Shown here piece after piece: positions 39,968 through 52,100 of a stretch of DNA of 64,000 bases. Position numbers and translations under genes: made by a program. Each line of letters opens with the position of its first letter. The stretch's first letter is position 1. The notes below the pieces were generated by a model. The model was not told the origin of the DNA. It did not search any database and saw only the letters and a list, made by a program, of their open reading frames with translations. The stretch is from Phalacrocorax aristotelis (Eukaryota > Chordata > Aves > Suliformes > Phalacrocoracidae): the NCBI RefSeq assembly GCF_949628215.1, contig NC_134284.1, positions 8,049,850 through 8,113,849 on the forward strand. The letters are read 5' to 3'.

Positions 39968-42900
39968 GGCCCTCAGGGGTGTGCAATCGGGCCCGGAGCC
40001 ATCGAGCGCCGGCGGCGGCCGGCCCGGGACTCGGCCCTGCGGCGGGCGGGAGCGGCCCGGGGGAGCTCGGAGCCCCGGGCGCCGGCGGGCGGAGCCGCAA
40101 GGCCGCGGCGAGGTGTCGGGGTGCCGGCGGGGAGGGAGTCGCCGCCCCCGGGGCGGCTGCGGGCACGGGGCGCCGAGGCGGGGAAGGGGCTGCCGCGCTG
40201 CGGCGGCGTGAGGGGGGCGCAGCCAGGAGCGGGGGCTCCGCCGACGGAAACAACACCACCACCAGACCCCTCTTGGGGGTTTTTCCTAAGGTGGCTCGGC
40301 CGGCCCTGCTGAGATTTGTACCCAGCCCTGGCCGGAGCCTGCCACGGCTGCTGATCTTTCACTTCACCCCATCTGTGGCTCCGGAGAGGGGCCCTGGCGC
40401 TACGCCAGTACGGTAACAGGAACACTCAACGCTTGCAAAAGCTGTTACGCTCAGGTTTCACCGGTGTGAGCTCCGAACCCAGATCGCGATGGGATCCCAA
40501 GTCACCGGGTCGTTCTGTGTCTTACTGACAAGGTCAGACATTCGCTCCTCCGTGGTTTTTACCTGTTTTTCTCCTACTGCATAGGTGCTCCAACTGAAAG
40601 AGGTTGCTGCGTCGCTGGGAATGACTTCCACCCTTGGAAATTTTCATAAGCATATTTACTGGTCACAAGAAAATTTCTGTTGGGGGATTTTCTTCCCTGA
40701 ATTCAGCCTTCAGAGTTAAAGTTCTGCATTCATTAAGGGAAAATAGATGTCACTCAGCCATTTTTTACTTTAAAAACAAACAATAATCTTATTGCAGTTT
40801 TGTAGCTGATGCCCAGCCATTGTCTGGATTGTTTTTGCATCCTACCGACTACCTACCAGAGCAAACTGGAAGACAGACATCAGGTCTGGTTTCTGATGGG
40901 CACAAGTTAGTTTGGTGGGATTGAGATGTGCAGTTTTAATTCTGCCAACTTAGCTGCTGCTAGAAAGTTGAAGAAATAATGCCTTCTGGAATTAAACACT
41001 GGTTTTGACTGTACATCAAACCTTAAAGATGACCTTTTGTCTTCTTATTCCCATAGTGTGAGATTGGTTAAACCTCAGAGTGGAAAACTAAGGTTCCTCT
41101 CTACAAACTGAGTTCTCTGAGGCTGTCTTCTTCAAAGTGATACAAACCATCATGGGGAAGAAAGAATGCCTAGGATGCAGAAGCATAGGAGCCAAAACAT
41201 GCCTAGCCCTTACGTAAGCTTATAAATTCATCTTCAGATAGGTTCAACGTCTGAAGTTTACATGCAGTGTGATCCTTTATGAACATCTGTATTCAGTCAT
41301 GTAGATGATGCCACTGAGGAATAGTGCAAACAGATTACATTTTGCTAGAGATGCCAAGAGCACCAGGCTGCATTACCGTATATGGACACTGGTTTCATTT
41401 TTACTAAATTGCCTGTAATAAAAAAACGCAAGGGTTGATGCAATGACCTTTTACATCCATTTCTGCCAATGGATATGGTAATGAAGAATACATAAATGCC
41501 TCATACTTGAAGCAGGAAACTATTTCCTTGGTGTATTTCAAAGAAATCAACTCTAGATACTCCTGCTGGTGTAAAGGTGTTAACCTCTGGTGTTGAAAAT
41601 AACATATACCCCCAGGAAAGAGTTATTTGCTCAGTTAACCTCATTTTGATCAGAAGATGAGTTGCTGCTGCTCAACATAAAGCGATCTGCCATTCAGCTT
41701 GTGAGAAAGGTCAGCTGAACAATTTATATTCAAAGACTGTTGGCATTATGGCATTTTCCATAATGAACTCCACAAAAACAAAGGCTGCTCTATCTGACAG
41801 TCCTGAGGTAACAGAAAGACTTGGTAATATTTGTGAAGGATTGATCATGTTTAGCTCAGAAACAAACAACCAAAACCAAATCTAGAATGATTTTTAGAAG
41901 ATTATTGTGTTATTATTACGATGATTATTCACTCTGTTGTGGTAACAGACAGAGATCCACTCAAGATATGCATCTCATAATGCTGAATGTTACGTGAGCA
42001 CAGGGCAAGACAAAATGTCATCAGTTAGAAATACAGTCTTGCTCCGTTCTTCCCAAGAATGATCTCGCCCAGCCCCCAGTACACACGATATTAGCTCTAA
42101 GTGATGCTGTGTTAATACCCAGCTCACACGTGTCAGTTGGCATAACGAGGGGTACTGATGCAGGATGCTCCTTCCATCTCTGGATACATCAGCTTTAGAG
42201 CTGCTTTGTGCCAGCAGTGCTTACATGAGAGTAAGAATCTCTATTTACTGGATTCATTGCTAACTTTGATTCTCTGATATGTTTTTTTCCCTAAATTGGT
42301 CAACAGAGTGTTAACCATGCACTGATTCAAATTAGCATCTACTTCAGCAGTAATGCATGCCAGTTTCATCTTTCCCCTTTTCAATCTGAAATAAAAAAAT
42401 ATTGTCAAGCAAGTTTATAGTATTCCGTTCTAAACCAGACAAAAATAGGACAATTAAATGTATTCACCATGTATTAATTCAATTTCCCCTTTCCCCATTA
42501 GTCCTGACTGAGCTTCAATAGCAAATTACTTAACAAAATAAGCAACTGGCAAATAATTGCAGTGCACAAACCTACTGATTAGTCTTCTCATTAGTTAGTC
42601 TATTTTGGTAAATTGGGTTGACTGATTTAGAGCATGAATCAGTTCTGCCATAAAAGTTCCAGTCATAGTAGAATATCTATACAGTCACATATGCCTCTGA
42701 GCTAAATATTTTCTTTCTTACAGCTTTATAATCCTCAATGACTCTAGAGGAAGAGAAAAGAATGTATTCCTTTGAATTCAGGGGGACTGTCTATGCATGA
42801 GTAAGAATCGCAGGACTAGGGGCCTGACTTAAAGCAGGTGAAGCATCACTGAATAATCACATAGCAAACAAAACCAAATTCCATTATATTTCAATATTAG

Positions 42901-44317
42901 TAGGGAGAAATGTATTTAGATTAATTGTAAGACTAAACATTTATTTTTATTTTTGCAATTATACGGTCAGTATACCCATTTGACTGCAGAGTGAGAGCAT
43001 TAAGGTCTGATTCTGTGAGCAGTTACCCCAACAGCAACAGGCAATTTACATTTGACTTTAATCTGAATAAGGTTATTAATCTGCCTATGAACATTATAAC
43101 ATGCTCATTTCTAGAACTGCTGCAGCCCTTAGCCTCCGTGGCTGTCCATCAGTGCTCCCTCGGTTGAGACAGTAACTATGTAAGTGTTTCTAATCCCAAA
43201 CGTGAAAACGTTCAGGTCCCTGGAGTAGCTGCCTTCTGGAAGTATGTAGAATCCAGTGCATCTTAGACTGCCCTAGCTTTTGCAAAACCTTAGGTATGAA
43301 TCTTTCTTTTTTACATATTGAATACCAAAAATAATATATGGTTTTATTTCATGCTTAAACACTGCTAGACTTCCTTTTATTCCCAATACAGTTGCTTTTT
43401 GTACTATCACAAAATACAAAGCTTGAATTCCTGCCAAGCAATTACACAGTCCTGCTCTTATTTTTAATCCTGAAATGTAAATAGTAGTATTATGCATGCC
43501 TAGATAATGTTAGATACAGTTACTAAAATGGAAGAGGGAAATAAGAAAAGGAAACGAGTCATATCAAAACCATGACACATACATCTCAAACAGTTCAACA
43601 TGTGAATAAATGATCAATCTTCACTGGTAAATATAAATAATATACTTTTGTAAATTTTTTAATTAAATACCTGAAGAATCCTGGATAAAGTATTCTGACA
43701 AGAATTAGCTGCACTTTAATGAGATCTAGAAATGGGTTGCCAACTGAGTATTAAGGCGTCCCAAGAACGTTTTTCTTTCACTGTTAATCCAAAACCTACA
43801 TTGCAATCTCTTTTCTAACAGAGCACATCTAAATAGCCTTAAGCTCCTTACTTGCACATTTTTAATACATACTGACATAATAGCATATATATTATGGCAC
43901 TTAACACATGCAAATACAATTACAGTGAATAGAAACCGATCTTAAATTCACAGTAACAAGAAACATAAATATATATGAACTAGAACAGTGCACAGGAATA
44001 CCACTTATTTACTTTTCCATGCTGTCTGGGTCATTCCTATTTCAGAAATAGTACGGGGCGTTACTTGTAGTGATACCACAACGATCACTGAGGTACTCGA
44101 AGTGCTCTGTGGACATCGGCTGAAGTCACATTTGTGAGGCAGAAGCTAAGGTAGGAGATAGTGAAAGGCAAAATCTTGTAGCTTCAACAAAGGTGAGGAG
44201 AGGGGAGAGCGTACTGCCTTCTGACACAAAAGGAGGAACAGAGGTGATTTTTTTGCCTTTAGTAACGGAGAAAAAGCAGTGGTTTTAAACCTCTTTTCCT
44301 CCTGTTTTCACTCTTTC

Positions 44318-44395
44318 TTTGTCTCACAGATGGAAAAAGTGGAGCAGAAAATTGCTTTGCCCAAAGCCACACACTGGCAGTAATTGAACTAGCAG
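44318..44395 (+). mobile_element. Old LINE/SINE tail-like fragment (L2/MIR type)
   Basis: TCACAGATGGAAAAAGTGGA, TTGCTTTGCCCAAAGCCACA and CAGTAATTGAACT lie in the order of the L2/MIR-type tail. Confidence 0.4.
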
Positions 44396-44840
44396 ACAGC
44401 ATTGGTTTAAATAGAAAATGTGCAATACATTCATATTATTCAGGCTATTCTGACTGCTGTTTCTTTCTCTTGTCCACATATGCCATTTACTTTTCAACTG
44501 TAGTTGCACAGCACTTCTGCTAGCAGAATCTTGTAGGGATTCCCAAATTCTGAGTTGCTTTCAATGAAAGTCAAGAAAATAAGAAGGAATAGGAGATACC
44601 AAATTCACTGAGTTCTTAAAAGAGAGTCTCAAATTTTGGATGCTGTTTTCCCAAGAAAGAGATTAAGGAGGCAGCTCTGATTTCTGTCTCATCCAGCAAC
44701 TGTGACCCTGATTTCTAATATGAAGCAGCTGGTGAATCTCAGAGTCCAGCCTCACTGTGCTGTGGAATATGCTAGACATAGTGATAGTCATTGTTTTGCT
44801 CAATGTACAGTCTTCAGGAGCGAGACACCGAAAAAACCTC

Positions 44841-44925
44841 AATACCCATTCATTAGATGAGAAGTGAGACACAAAGAAGTTAAGAAATTAAGCCAGTCAC
44901 ATAGAGGTTTGGTGGCAGACCTCAG
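44841..44925 (+). mobile_element. Old LINE/SINE tail-like fragment (L2/MIR type), second copy
   Basis: ATTAGATGAGAAGTGAGACA, AAGAAGTTAAGAAATTAAGC and CAGTCACATAG...GGTGGCAGA follow the same tail order as the copy 500 bp away. Confidence 0.4.
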
Positions 44926-47900
44926 GTAATGCCTGTGGATTTCTGGAGGCCGCTCTGGCCCTCTGGGGCATACTGCCACTCCAGCTTCAGGAGGGAAATG
45001 TAATGTGCTTGGAGGAGACCATACAGCAAAGTAAAGACTATTAGAGACTAGAAGCAGAAAATAATGGAAGCTTAAAAGATTCATACCTCCTTCTCCAAAG
45101 AAGCTGGTTTTATACCAGAGGTGAGACTGAGGTTCACCAGATCATACTTTTAAATCCAAGTAGATGCCTCAGACTGATGGAATGGACTTTGTTCTCAAGG
45201 AGGGGCTAAAGAGCAGTGGTTGCACTGAGTCACAATGAAGAAAGAAACTTTTGTGCAGCTTTTGTGGTGAACTAGATCAGACATCACAGCTGCATGAAAG
45301 GACCTGGTGAAAAACTCCACAAAGGCTGGCTAATATCCAGCAGCCCATCAAGTGGGTGCCATTTCAACATGGGGCAGCAACGGTCTGCAGGAGCTGTTAT
45401 GTGCAAAATCTTGTTATATACAAAAAGAAACCCAACCTGTGTAAAGTCACACCAAATTTATTATTACTGCAACTTTAGCAGTCTAATCAAAGAATTATTA
45501 TTAGCCCAGATCTAATTACTGCAGGGGAAAAATAAAAAAAAGGAAATAAATTGTATGGAAAGTCTCAATAATAATACCACAGTTAAAATTATTATGCATG
45601 CACTATCTAGTACCTACCCCCTCTCCTAGCGTCCTGCTTAGCCTTTCACCTCCCTGTGGCTTCCATCTGGTGGAGGGAGCAAGCACAGTGCATCATCAGC
45701 ACCGAGAGTCCTGTGCCTATAGCAGTATGATGTTGCTGTTTATGGTTTCTTGTTCTTTCTCTCCTTTTTCCTCTTTTAGAAACAGCTCTTACCTGGGGGT
45801 GTTTTGACATGTTTTCTAGTAGAGTTTTACACCCTGCTTTTTCTTCACTAGTCTGCAACTATGTACTTTGTATTTTATTTATCTTGGGTACTTGTTCTTT
45901 CTTCTCTTTTTTTTTTTACCCATAAGACTAGTTTTGTCCAGCTGCAGGTGTTTATTACCTTCCGAATCTGGATTAATATTTGTATGTTGCTTACTGCGTG
46001 TAGCAGCTGAGGTAAATATGTCCAAAAAGGGCAAGGGAAGGAAGCAGGAATACTGCTGACTAGAAAACAAGCTATTGCACCTGAACTCGTTAGTTTTATG
46101 AGCACAGTTCACAGTCAATGCACGCTCAGCTCAGCCACACTGGGTGTGTATGCTGCAAACAAGGTCGCAAAAACCTGATATAACAATTACTGTGTGACAG
46201 TTGGATTGGAGGCCACACTAGAATAGCATAATGATGACTCCTGATTTTATAGTTTATTTCAGGGAAGTGGGGAATATTAAGCATCTTCCAATAGATATTC
46301 TATAAGTATAGAACAGGATAATTATTTGAGCTTTTGTCTAGTCATAGAATAGAAACTATTTAAAGCAGTGTCAGAACATCTGTTTAAAGCATATATTCAT
46401 GGCAGAAAGGAACAAGCATTTGGCTTTAAAAAAATAATTTTAATCAATTTTGTCATCAGTATGGTCCACCATGTTATTCAGAAATGGCTTCTTTCAGTAA
46501 ATGGATTGTGAATCAATAGTAGATATAAATAAAGCAGTACAAAGGGCACAGCATTCAACAAGCTGCCAATCGTTGGAGCAGAAGACAGCAGAAATCAGTA
46601 TGCCAAAGTGGATACACGAATAAATCAGAAACGCGCAGATAATACACAGACATGCCACCTTTTTAGAGAAACTCCGGAATTCTGTCTTAACCCAAGAACC
46701 ACAGAAATATACAGAAGTTTGTATGCGTTTTATATAAGAGGTCAGTACGAGGCAGAGTTTCGTCTGAAGTCTGGTTTTCACTAAACATTTTCAAGCTCAT
46801 CCCTCTTAGAACTTGCAGAGTTCTTGAAATACAGCAAGTGAATTGCCAGGCTGCCAAAGATCTTTCTGGAGCCAGGGAAAAAAGAAACAAAACCACAACA
46901 AAAAACTGCAGACTTTGTATTATACCTCAATGGATCAATTCTTGAGATATACTGAATACCTGCAATTCCTGTAAGGTCAGTGAAAAGTGGTATTACTCAG
47001 CACTTATTAGGATTTGGCATCCAATAGAAAGGGGAGTAAGAAAAGATTTTTCAAGCACACGGATCATAATGAATTTGTATTAGTTATTCACATCAGGACA
47101 GTCTTATTTAAACATCGCTAGTAGGAACTTTGAACATGACTCATATGGTGTCTATCATAATTGTTAATTATTAATGAATAAATATGCCATTTGGGACCTA
47201 GCTAATATTTCCAGGACATTTGTGTGAATATTTGTTTTGAACTGTGAGAGCGCCAGTTGCCAGGAACTCAACATCCTTAGGTATTTCATAATTATTAACC
47301 ATACATTATGTTAATCTGAAAAATCTCATTACTCTCATATCAAAACTATGAACTTTGTATCTGTTAAAAAACCAAAAGATCCTCATGGCATAGTTTGAGC
47401 CTGCAGATTACACCTTCAGTTTATGGGTTTTTTTTTAAATAAAAATAAGGACACAATATTTGTAGCTACTGACCTACAATTTAAGACTGCACAAGCTGGC
47501 ATGCTTGCTAACCATGAAGTTTTACATCTTTTCCAGAAGAATTTGTTATTTAAATGGAAATTCTGGATAATTACTGCAAACCATATAATTGTCTAATTTC
47601 ACTTTGAACCCTTCTAAATTACTGACTTCAAAAACACGATGCTTCAGTAAAGGAGGAACTTGACTCACAGGATGAATGCACTTGAATCAGTTTTGAATTT
47701 GCCACATTTTAATGTAGCTGTTCTGTTCTTACTGCCTCACAGGACAGAATTTCCCATTTTATCTTCTTAACACCATCTGTTAATAGTGTTTATGATGGTA
47801 CTGCATAGGGGGTATGGGGATGGGAATGGGGCCCCAAATGTGCCGACACTGTAAAGAGGAGAAATATATGCTAGTCTCCGTCTGGTGGAGTCAATAGACA

Positions 47901-47964
47901 AAAAACTGGAAGGAAGCAATAGGGGCAGAGGGAATAATGAGATGGCAGCATACACCATACCATT

Positions 47965-47970
47965 TTTATT
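47965..47970 (-). terminator. DTD2: Candidate DTD2 polyadenylation signal AATAAA
   Basis: First canonical AATAAA found on the minus strand below the DTD2 stop, about 850 nt downstream. Cleavage would be at about 47,935-47,955. A less canonical signal nearer the stop cannot be excluded. Confidence 0.3.
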
Positions 47971-48820
47971 TTTGTTTTCATTTGAATATTTCAGTCCTTT
48001 TCCTGAGGCTCTGTTACGAAAGAACTGAGTAGACAACACCTCCAAGATAACAAGGACACGGACCAAGCTATAGCAAACAGCCTATCAAAACACACCAGAG
48101 GAGATTTCGGAGTGCCAACCTGAAGCAAGCAGTTTGCTGGTACAGCCTTAACTTCAGTTTCTAGATGTGCCTCACTTTTTCTTCCCTGTATAGCCCATGC
48201 TCAGTCCTAGTACCACCTTAAGTGTCCCACCCCTACACCCTCTGGATGAGGGGGATGGACTTCCTTATTTAGTAACTGCTCTCTGAGAGGCTAAAAATTC
48301 AGTGAATTTGTGCTTTCAGTATATTTGTTAGCTAGAAAACATTGCTATTTTATAGACATAAAACAGAAAGACAAAAATTGTCTGGCTCAGGAAATCTGAG
48401 AACAAATAAGTACATCTACAGCATTCTTTTTTTTAAACCTATAAACTTGGCTTCTGCAAGCATTCTTCACAACAGCTAACACATGTAATACTTTGTCATT
48501 ATTTTGTAGTAAGAAATGTATACATTACTCCATTTTTGTTATAAAGCCTTCCAAATTATACAGCTTCATTGGAGCAATATTAACAGTTATTTTGAGCACA
48601 CTTCAGACAAATGTGGACATAAAACACATACTCATTATCGCAAAGCAGTCTCAGGCATCCTTCTATTTAGTGGGATGGGCAACACCAGTACAGATGAGTG
48701 AAAGTCTTTTTTACACTGTATCTCCCAAACCATTTAAGTACATTAATGCTTTGAAATGAAAAAAAAAAAAAAAGGCAACTGTTGCAAGCCAGTACTGTAT
48801 CCAGGATATAACTTATTTTT
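47971..48820 (-). other. DTD2: Probable DTD2 3' UTR
   Basis: Region between the DTD2 stop and the first AATAAA on its strand. Contains a T-rich run (plus-strand A-run near 48,760) about 50 nt after the stop. Confidence 0.4.
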
Positions 48821-49146
48821 TCAAAATTCAATCAGGTGAGTGTAAGGTCCGTTTGTATCCAGTTTTAACACCTGCCTGTTTCCATATGTGCCGTGCTTGA
48901 TGAGAACACCTGCTTCTACACACTTGGCATTGGCAGCCAGTTCTTTTTCACACAAAGTCACAAATTGAGAATAAAGTTCCAGCCCTTTTCCTTTTTCAAT
49001 GTTTGCATGGTACTGCATCTTTCTTCCCTTTGGTTTACCACCTAAGGTAGCTTGTGGTATGATGAGCACATTGCCTGGTAAATCTAGAATAGAAACATAC
49101 TCACCGCTTTCATTTTCACTCAATTTAACATTCAGCAGCATATTGA
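48821..49146 (-). CDS. DTD2: DTD2 coding exon 3 (aa 60-167 and stop)
   Basis: Acceptor TTATTTGCAG|TCAATATG. Carries [20 protein letters not shown], the PQATL motif and the C-terminal [11 protein letters not shown]. The stop codon is at 48823-48821. Confidence 0.97.
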
Positions 49147-52100
49147 CTGCAAATAAAAATAAGAGTTAGTGTAATTAAATTAAACAGGACCTAATATAAC
49201 ATAATAAACAAGATTCAACAAATATTGCGATACGTGTCAAACTATTCAAGTAAAAGAAACTGCTTATTAATGAAATGAAACATGGACAGTCAATAAAAAT
49301 ATTTAACCAAGATGTCTGAGTATTGTGAAGAATGTGAAGGATATTTATATTAATATAATATGCCTAAAGAGTTATTTTTCGGGGGAGGTTGTTGGCTGTC
49401 TGAAATCCTAAAGTTGATTCTAGTTGGACACACGCAGAGGAACCCAGGATCCAATTAGTGACCCTAACCTAGTTGCCTGATGCTCAAACAGGTAACATTT
49501 GCACAACACTACACGTTGTAGGAGATAACACAACACCATCTTCAGTGCACTTTGGAGAAGTTTCTGCCCTGACTGTCTTTTCATTCTGGTTGCCGTAGTT
49601 CACAGCACTGACCTGGGCTGAAGCCACAGCTCAGCAGTTTGGTCTCAAGTGGAGCTAGTGCCTTTCCGTGCTCCTCTCTGAGACTCGTAGGCACCAGCTT
49701 GTCTTTTGAGAGAGGAAATGAGCAGGAATGTCAGAGATGCAATTTGGCCCATAAGCCAGAATATATAAACTGGCAAATAAAATCGATGTATTTACTAACT
49801 TTATATTTTTGTATGTTTCTATAACAAATCAAATAATTCCCCCAAAACTTCCTCCAACTCTGTAACAGCTGTGAGGGTACTAGTCATGCCTCATAAAAGT
49901 TTAACATTGTTCCAAGCAAAAAGAGCTGAGTTGTGATTCAGGAACCAAAACCACCCATTCAAACAGTTTCAAAATAAATTTAGGAAGATATATTCTGTAA
50001 GGCAGACACTTAAGGAGGATGGTCATAGATGAGTCTCCTAACAGGAATCAGAACTTTCTTTTTTTGGCTTGTTTCAGCTGCCACACAGTTGAAAAGGTCA
50101 TTATTCTCAAGTAACAATTTCTTGAAACTCTCACAAGAACAAAATCAATTTTCATATAGCTTTAAATACACCCAAAGATTTCCACTTAGTTTAGTGTCAC
50201 AGAAAGACTGTGCCCTCCAAGACAAAGAGAGAACCCCCCCTGGAGCTGCTTTCGGCATTTTCGATAGCAGCTGTGCCTGTGCGCTGCCAGGTCTTACTGC
50301 TGGTCCCAGCAAGTAGCCTGAAACACACTATTGTTGTACAACCTTTTGCGAAACCACTAATATCAGCGAGCCACAGAAAGGAAAAGGGATGCTTTTGTCT
50401 GGAATATGTGGCATCACAGAATTTCCCAGGTGATACAGTGCTATTAATGGAGGAAAGGAGGGAGAAGAAATGAGGTAAAAAAGAGAACAATAACAAAACA
50501 GAAAGCCTCAAGCCAAAACAACAGTGGATGAAGACAGAAATCACTACCATTTCACCTTATCCACAGCTTCTTCTCCACTTTCATGTAAATGTTGAAGTGT
50601 ATGTGGAGAAGAGGGAAAGAACTGCAGATATTGCTGTTATCAATTCTGAACCAGAAAACTGCACTTGAAATGTTAACAGTGTATAGTGTCTCTGAAATGA
50701 GATGGGAAGGACACTTTAATTATCCACCCAACTCCCTCTACTGGCTATAATTTTAAATATCCTGCACATACAGTGAGATCAGTGTTAAAACACTTCTCAG
50801 ATCAAGCCATGAATTATTTGAAAATGGTTTTCTCTAAATTCAGTTCTGTCCTGGACTGAACCTGTTGCCTGATTCATGTAATATGTCAAACTGCAGATGC
50901 AGTGCTTTCTCTGTTTGCTAGAATGTTATCATCATGGCAATTGATTTTCTAACAGGTTGATCATGAGCAGACAGACAGAGTAAGAGGTATGGACAACTGT
51001 CAAACAGAAACAAGGCCAGCCAAGCTGTTCTTTCAGCCAGGTGATTGACTTGGAAGGATGCTATCTGATGGCTTTTTGACTACTTCTTGTCCAAATGATG
51101 GCTGTCTGCTCTGCTTCTACTGCTTTTCTTCTTTTTCGAACAACACAGGAATTTATAAGGATTATATCATACCGATTTTTGGAACAAGGTCCTCATCAGC
51201 ACCTTTGAAGAAGCATATGTAGATAACAAGCCCTCTCTGGATCTACAAAAGATTACAGAAAACTACGTCAATGTTTCCCGTTGTCTACCAGGCACACTTA
51301 TCGTTAAAGCTGGTATCAAAAACAACAAAATACACAGCAAAAAAGCTTCTAAGAGTAGTTTTAGTTATTTAGTATAGCCTCAGACATCAAGTTTGCACAC
51401 CACACTGTGGAAGCTCATGAGATATATACCGATTATTTGCACAATGCTTCTACGTACTATTAAGCCAATTTATTAGCTCCATGTGAAGCCAAATTTACTT
51501 CACATTACCACAATGTACAGTATTAACATAGACGGGTGACAAGATGAATTAGTGTGCTTAAATCCAGCATAGGAAATAATTTAAGCTTTTTTACTATTGA
51601 ACATACAGACAAAATAATTTTCAGTGTGAATTATGAGTTTATTTCCAATTATGAAACATGACAAACACCACAGGACTTGTCAGTGAACTGAATTATATTT
51701 TGATGTTAAAAGTAATCTAGTACAGGATAATTCTGAAAAAACATTTTGTTAAATAAAGATTTAAATATGACAGCCAATAACTATGAAGTTATTCAGAATA
51801 TTATAAAGTTGTTCAAAATATTATTTATCAGTTTGAATTAAGTCTTTTTGGTGAAACGGGACCTTTCCCGATTTGTGCACAGTAAAGGGTATGCCACTTC
51901 TTTGGCATTCAGAGATGACTTGCAAGAACCATCTATTTGAAGAAAGAATTAGGTCTGTACTGAGAAGAAAGGACAAGGCAATTCGCGCGTAGCTTTTCTA
52001 CTCTTGGTTAGTTCACAAGGAATGCGTGTGAACAAACTGTGCTTTATTAAGACAAACCAATTGGCTCTGCAGCCAACAGCAGTTATGTCTCATGCACAAG

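Larger units (their letters stand above)
39733..40260 (-). promoter_or_regulatory. HEATR5A: Candidate HEATR5A transcription start region and first non-coding exon
   Basis: The CpG island core lies upstream of HEATR5A in the right orientation. On the minus strand GGCCAG|GTACCG at 39733/39732 is a usable splice donor, so the first exon would run from somewhere near 40,000-40,260 to 39,733. No TATA box is seen, as usual for island promoters. The exact start cannot be fixed by reading. Confidence 0.4.
39060..40330. promoter_or_regulatory. CpG island at HEATR5A 5' end
   Basis: An abrupt shift from AT-rich sequence to very GC-rich, CpG-dense sequence, ending equally sharply near 40,330. It contains a 23-G run and a GCC trinucleotide tract. 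It lies upstream of HEATR5A and is the obvious promoter island. Long ORFs across it on both strands are by-products of base composition. Confidence 0.85.
40331..47964. other. Intergenic region between HEATR5A promoter and DTD2 3' end
   Basis: 7.6 kb of AT-rich sequence upstream of HEATR5A. Only two old tail-like repeat fragments near 44.3 and 44.9 kb were recognised. No coding gene supported. Confidence 0.75.

Noticed and set aside
39210..40211. 333-residue ORF on the plus strand through the HEATR5A CpG island, with overlapping 206- and 150-residue ORFs on the minus strand
   Set aside because: The products are low-complexity runs of Arg, Pro, Gly and Ala in all frames of a GC-rich, stop-poor region and cross a 23-G run. 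No domain is visible.
46335..46360. Possible minus-strand CR1 3' end (TCATAGAATAG)
   Set aside because: Only one short word matches, and the adjoining CR1 tail sequence is missing.
48821..49141. Reading 48,821-49,141 as a complete 106-residue gene
   Set aside because: It is only the last exon of DTD2. The acceptor at 49,146 and two upstream exons give the full 167-residue protein.
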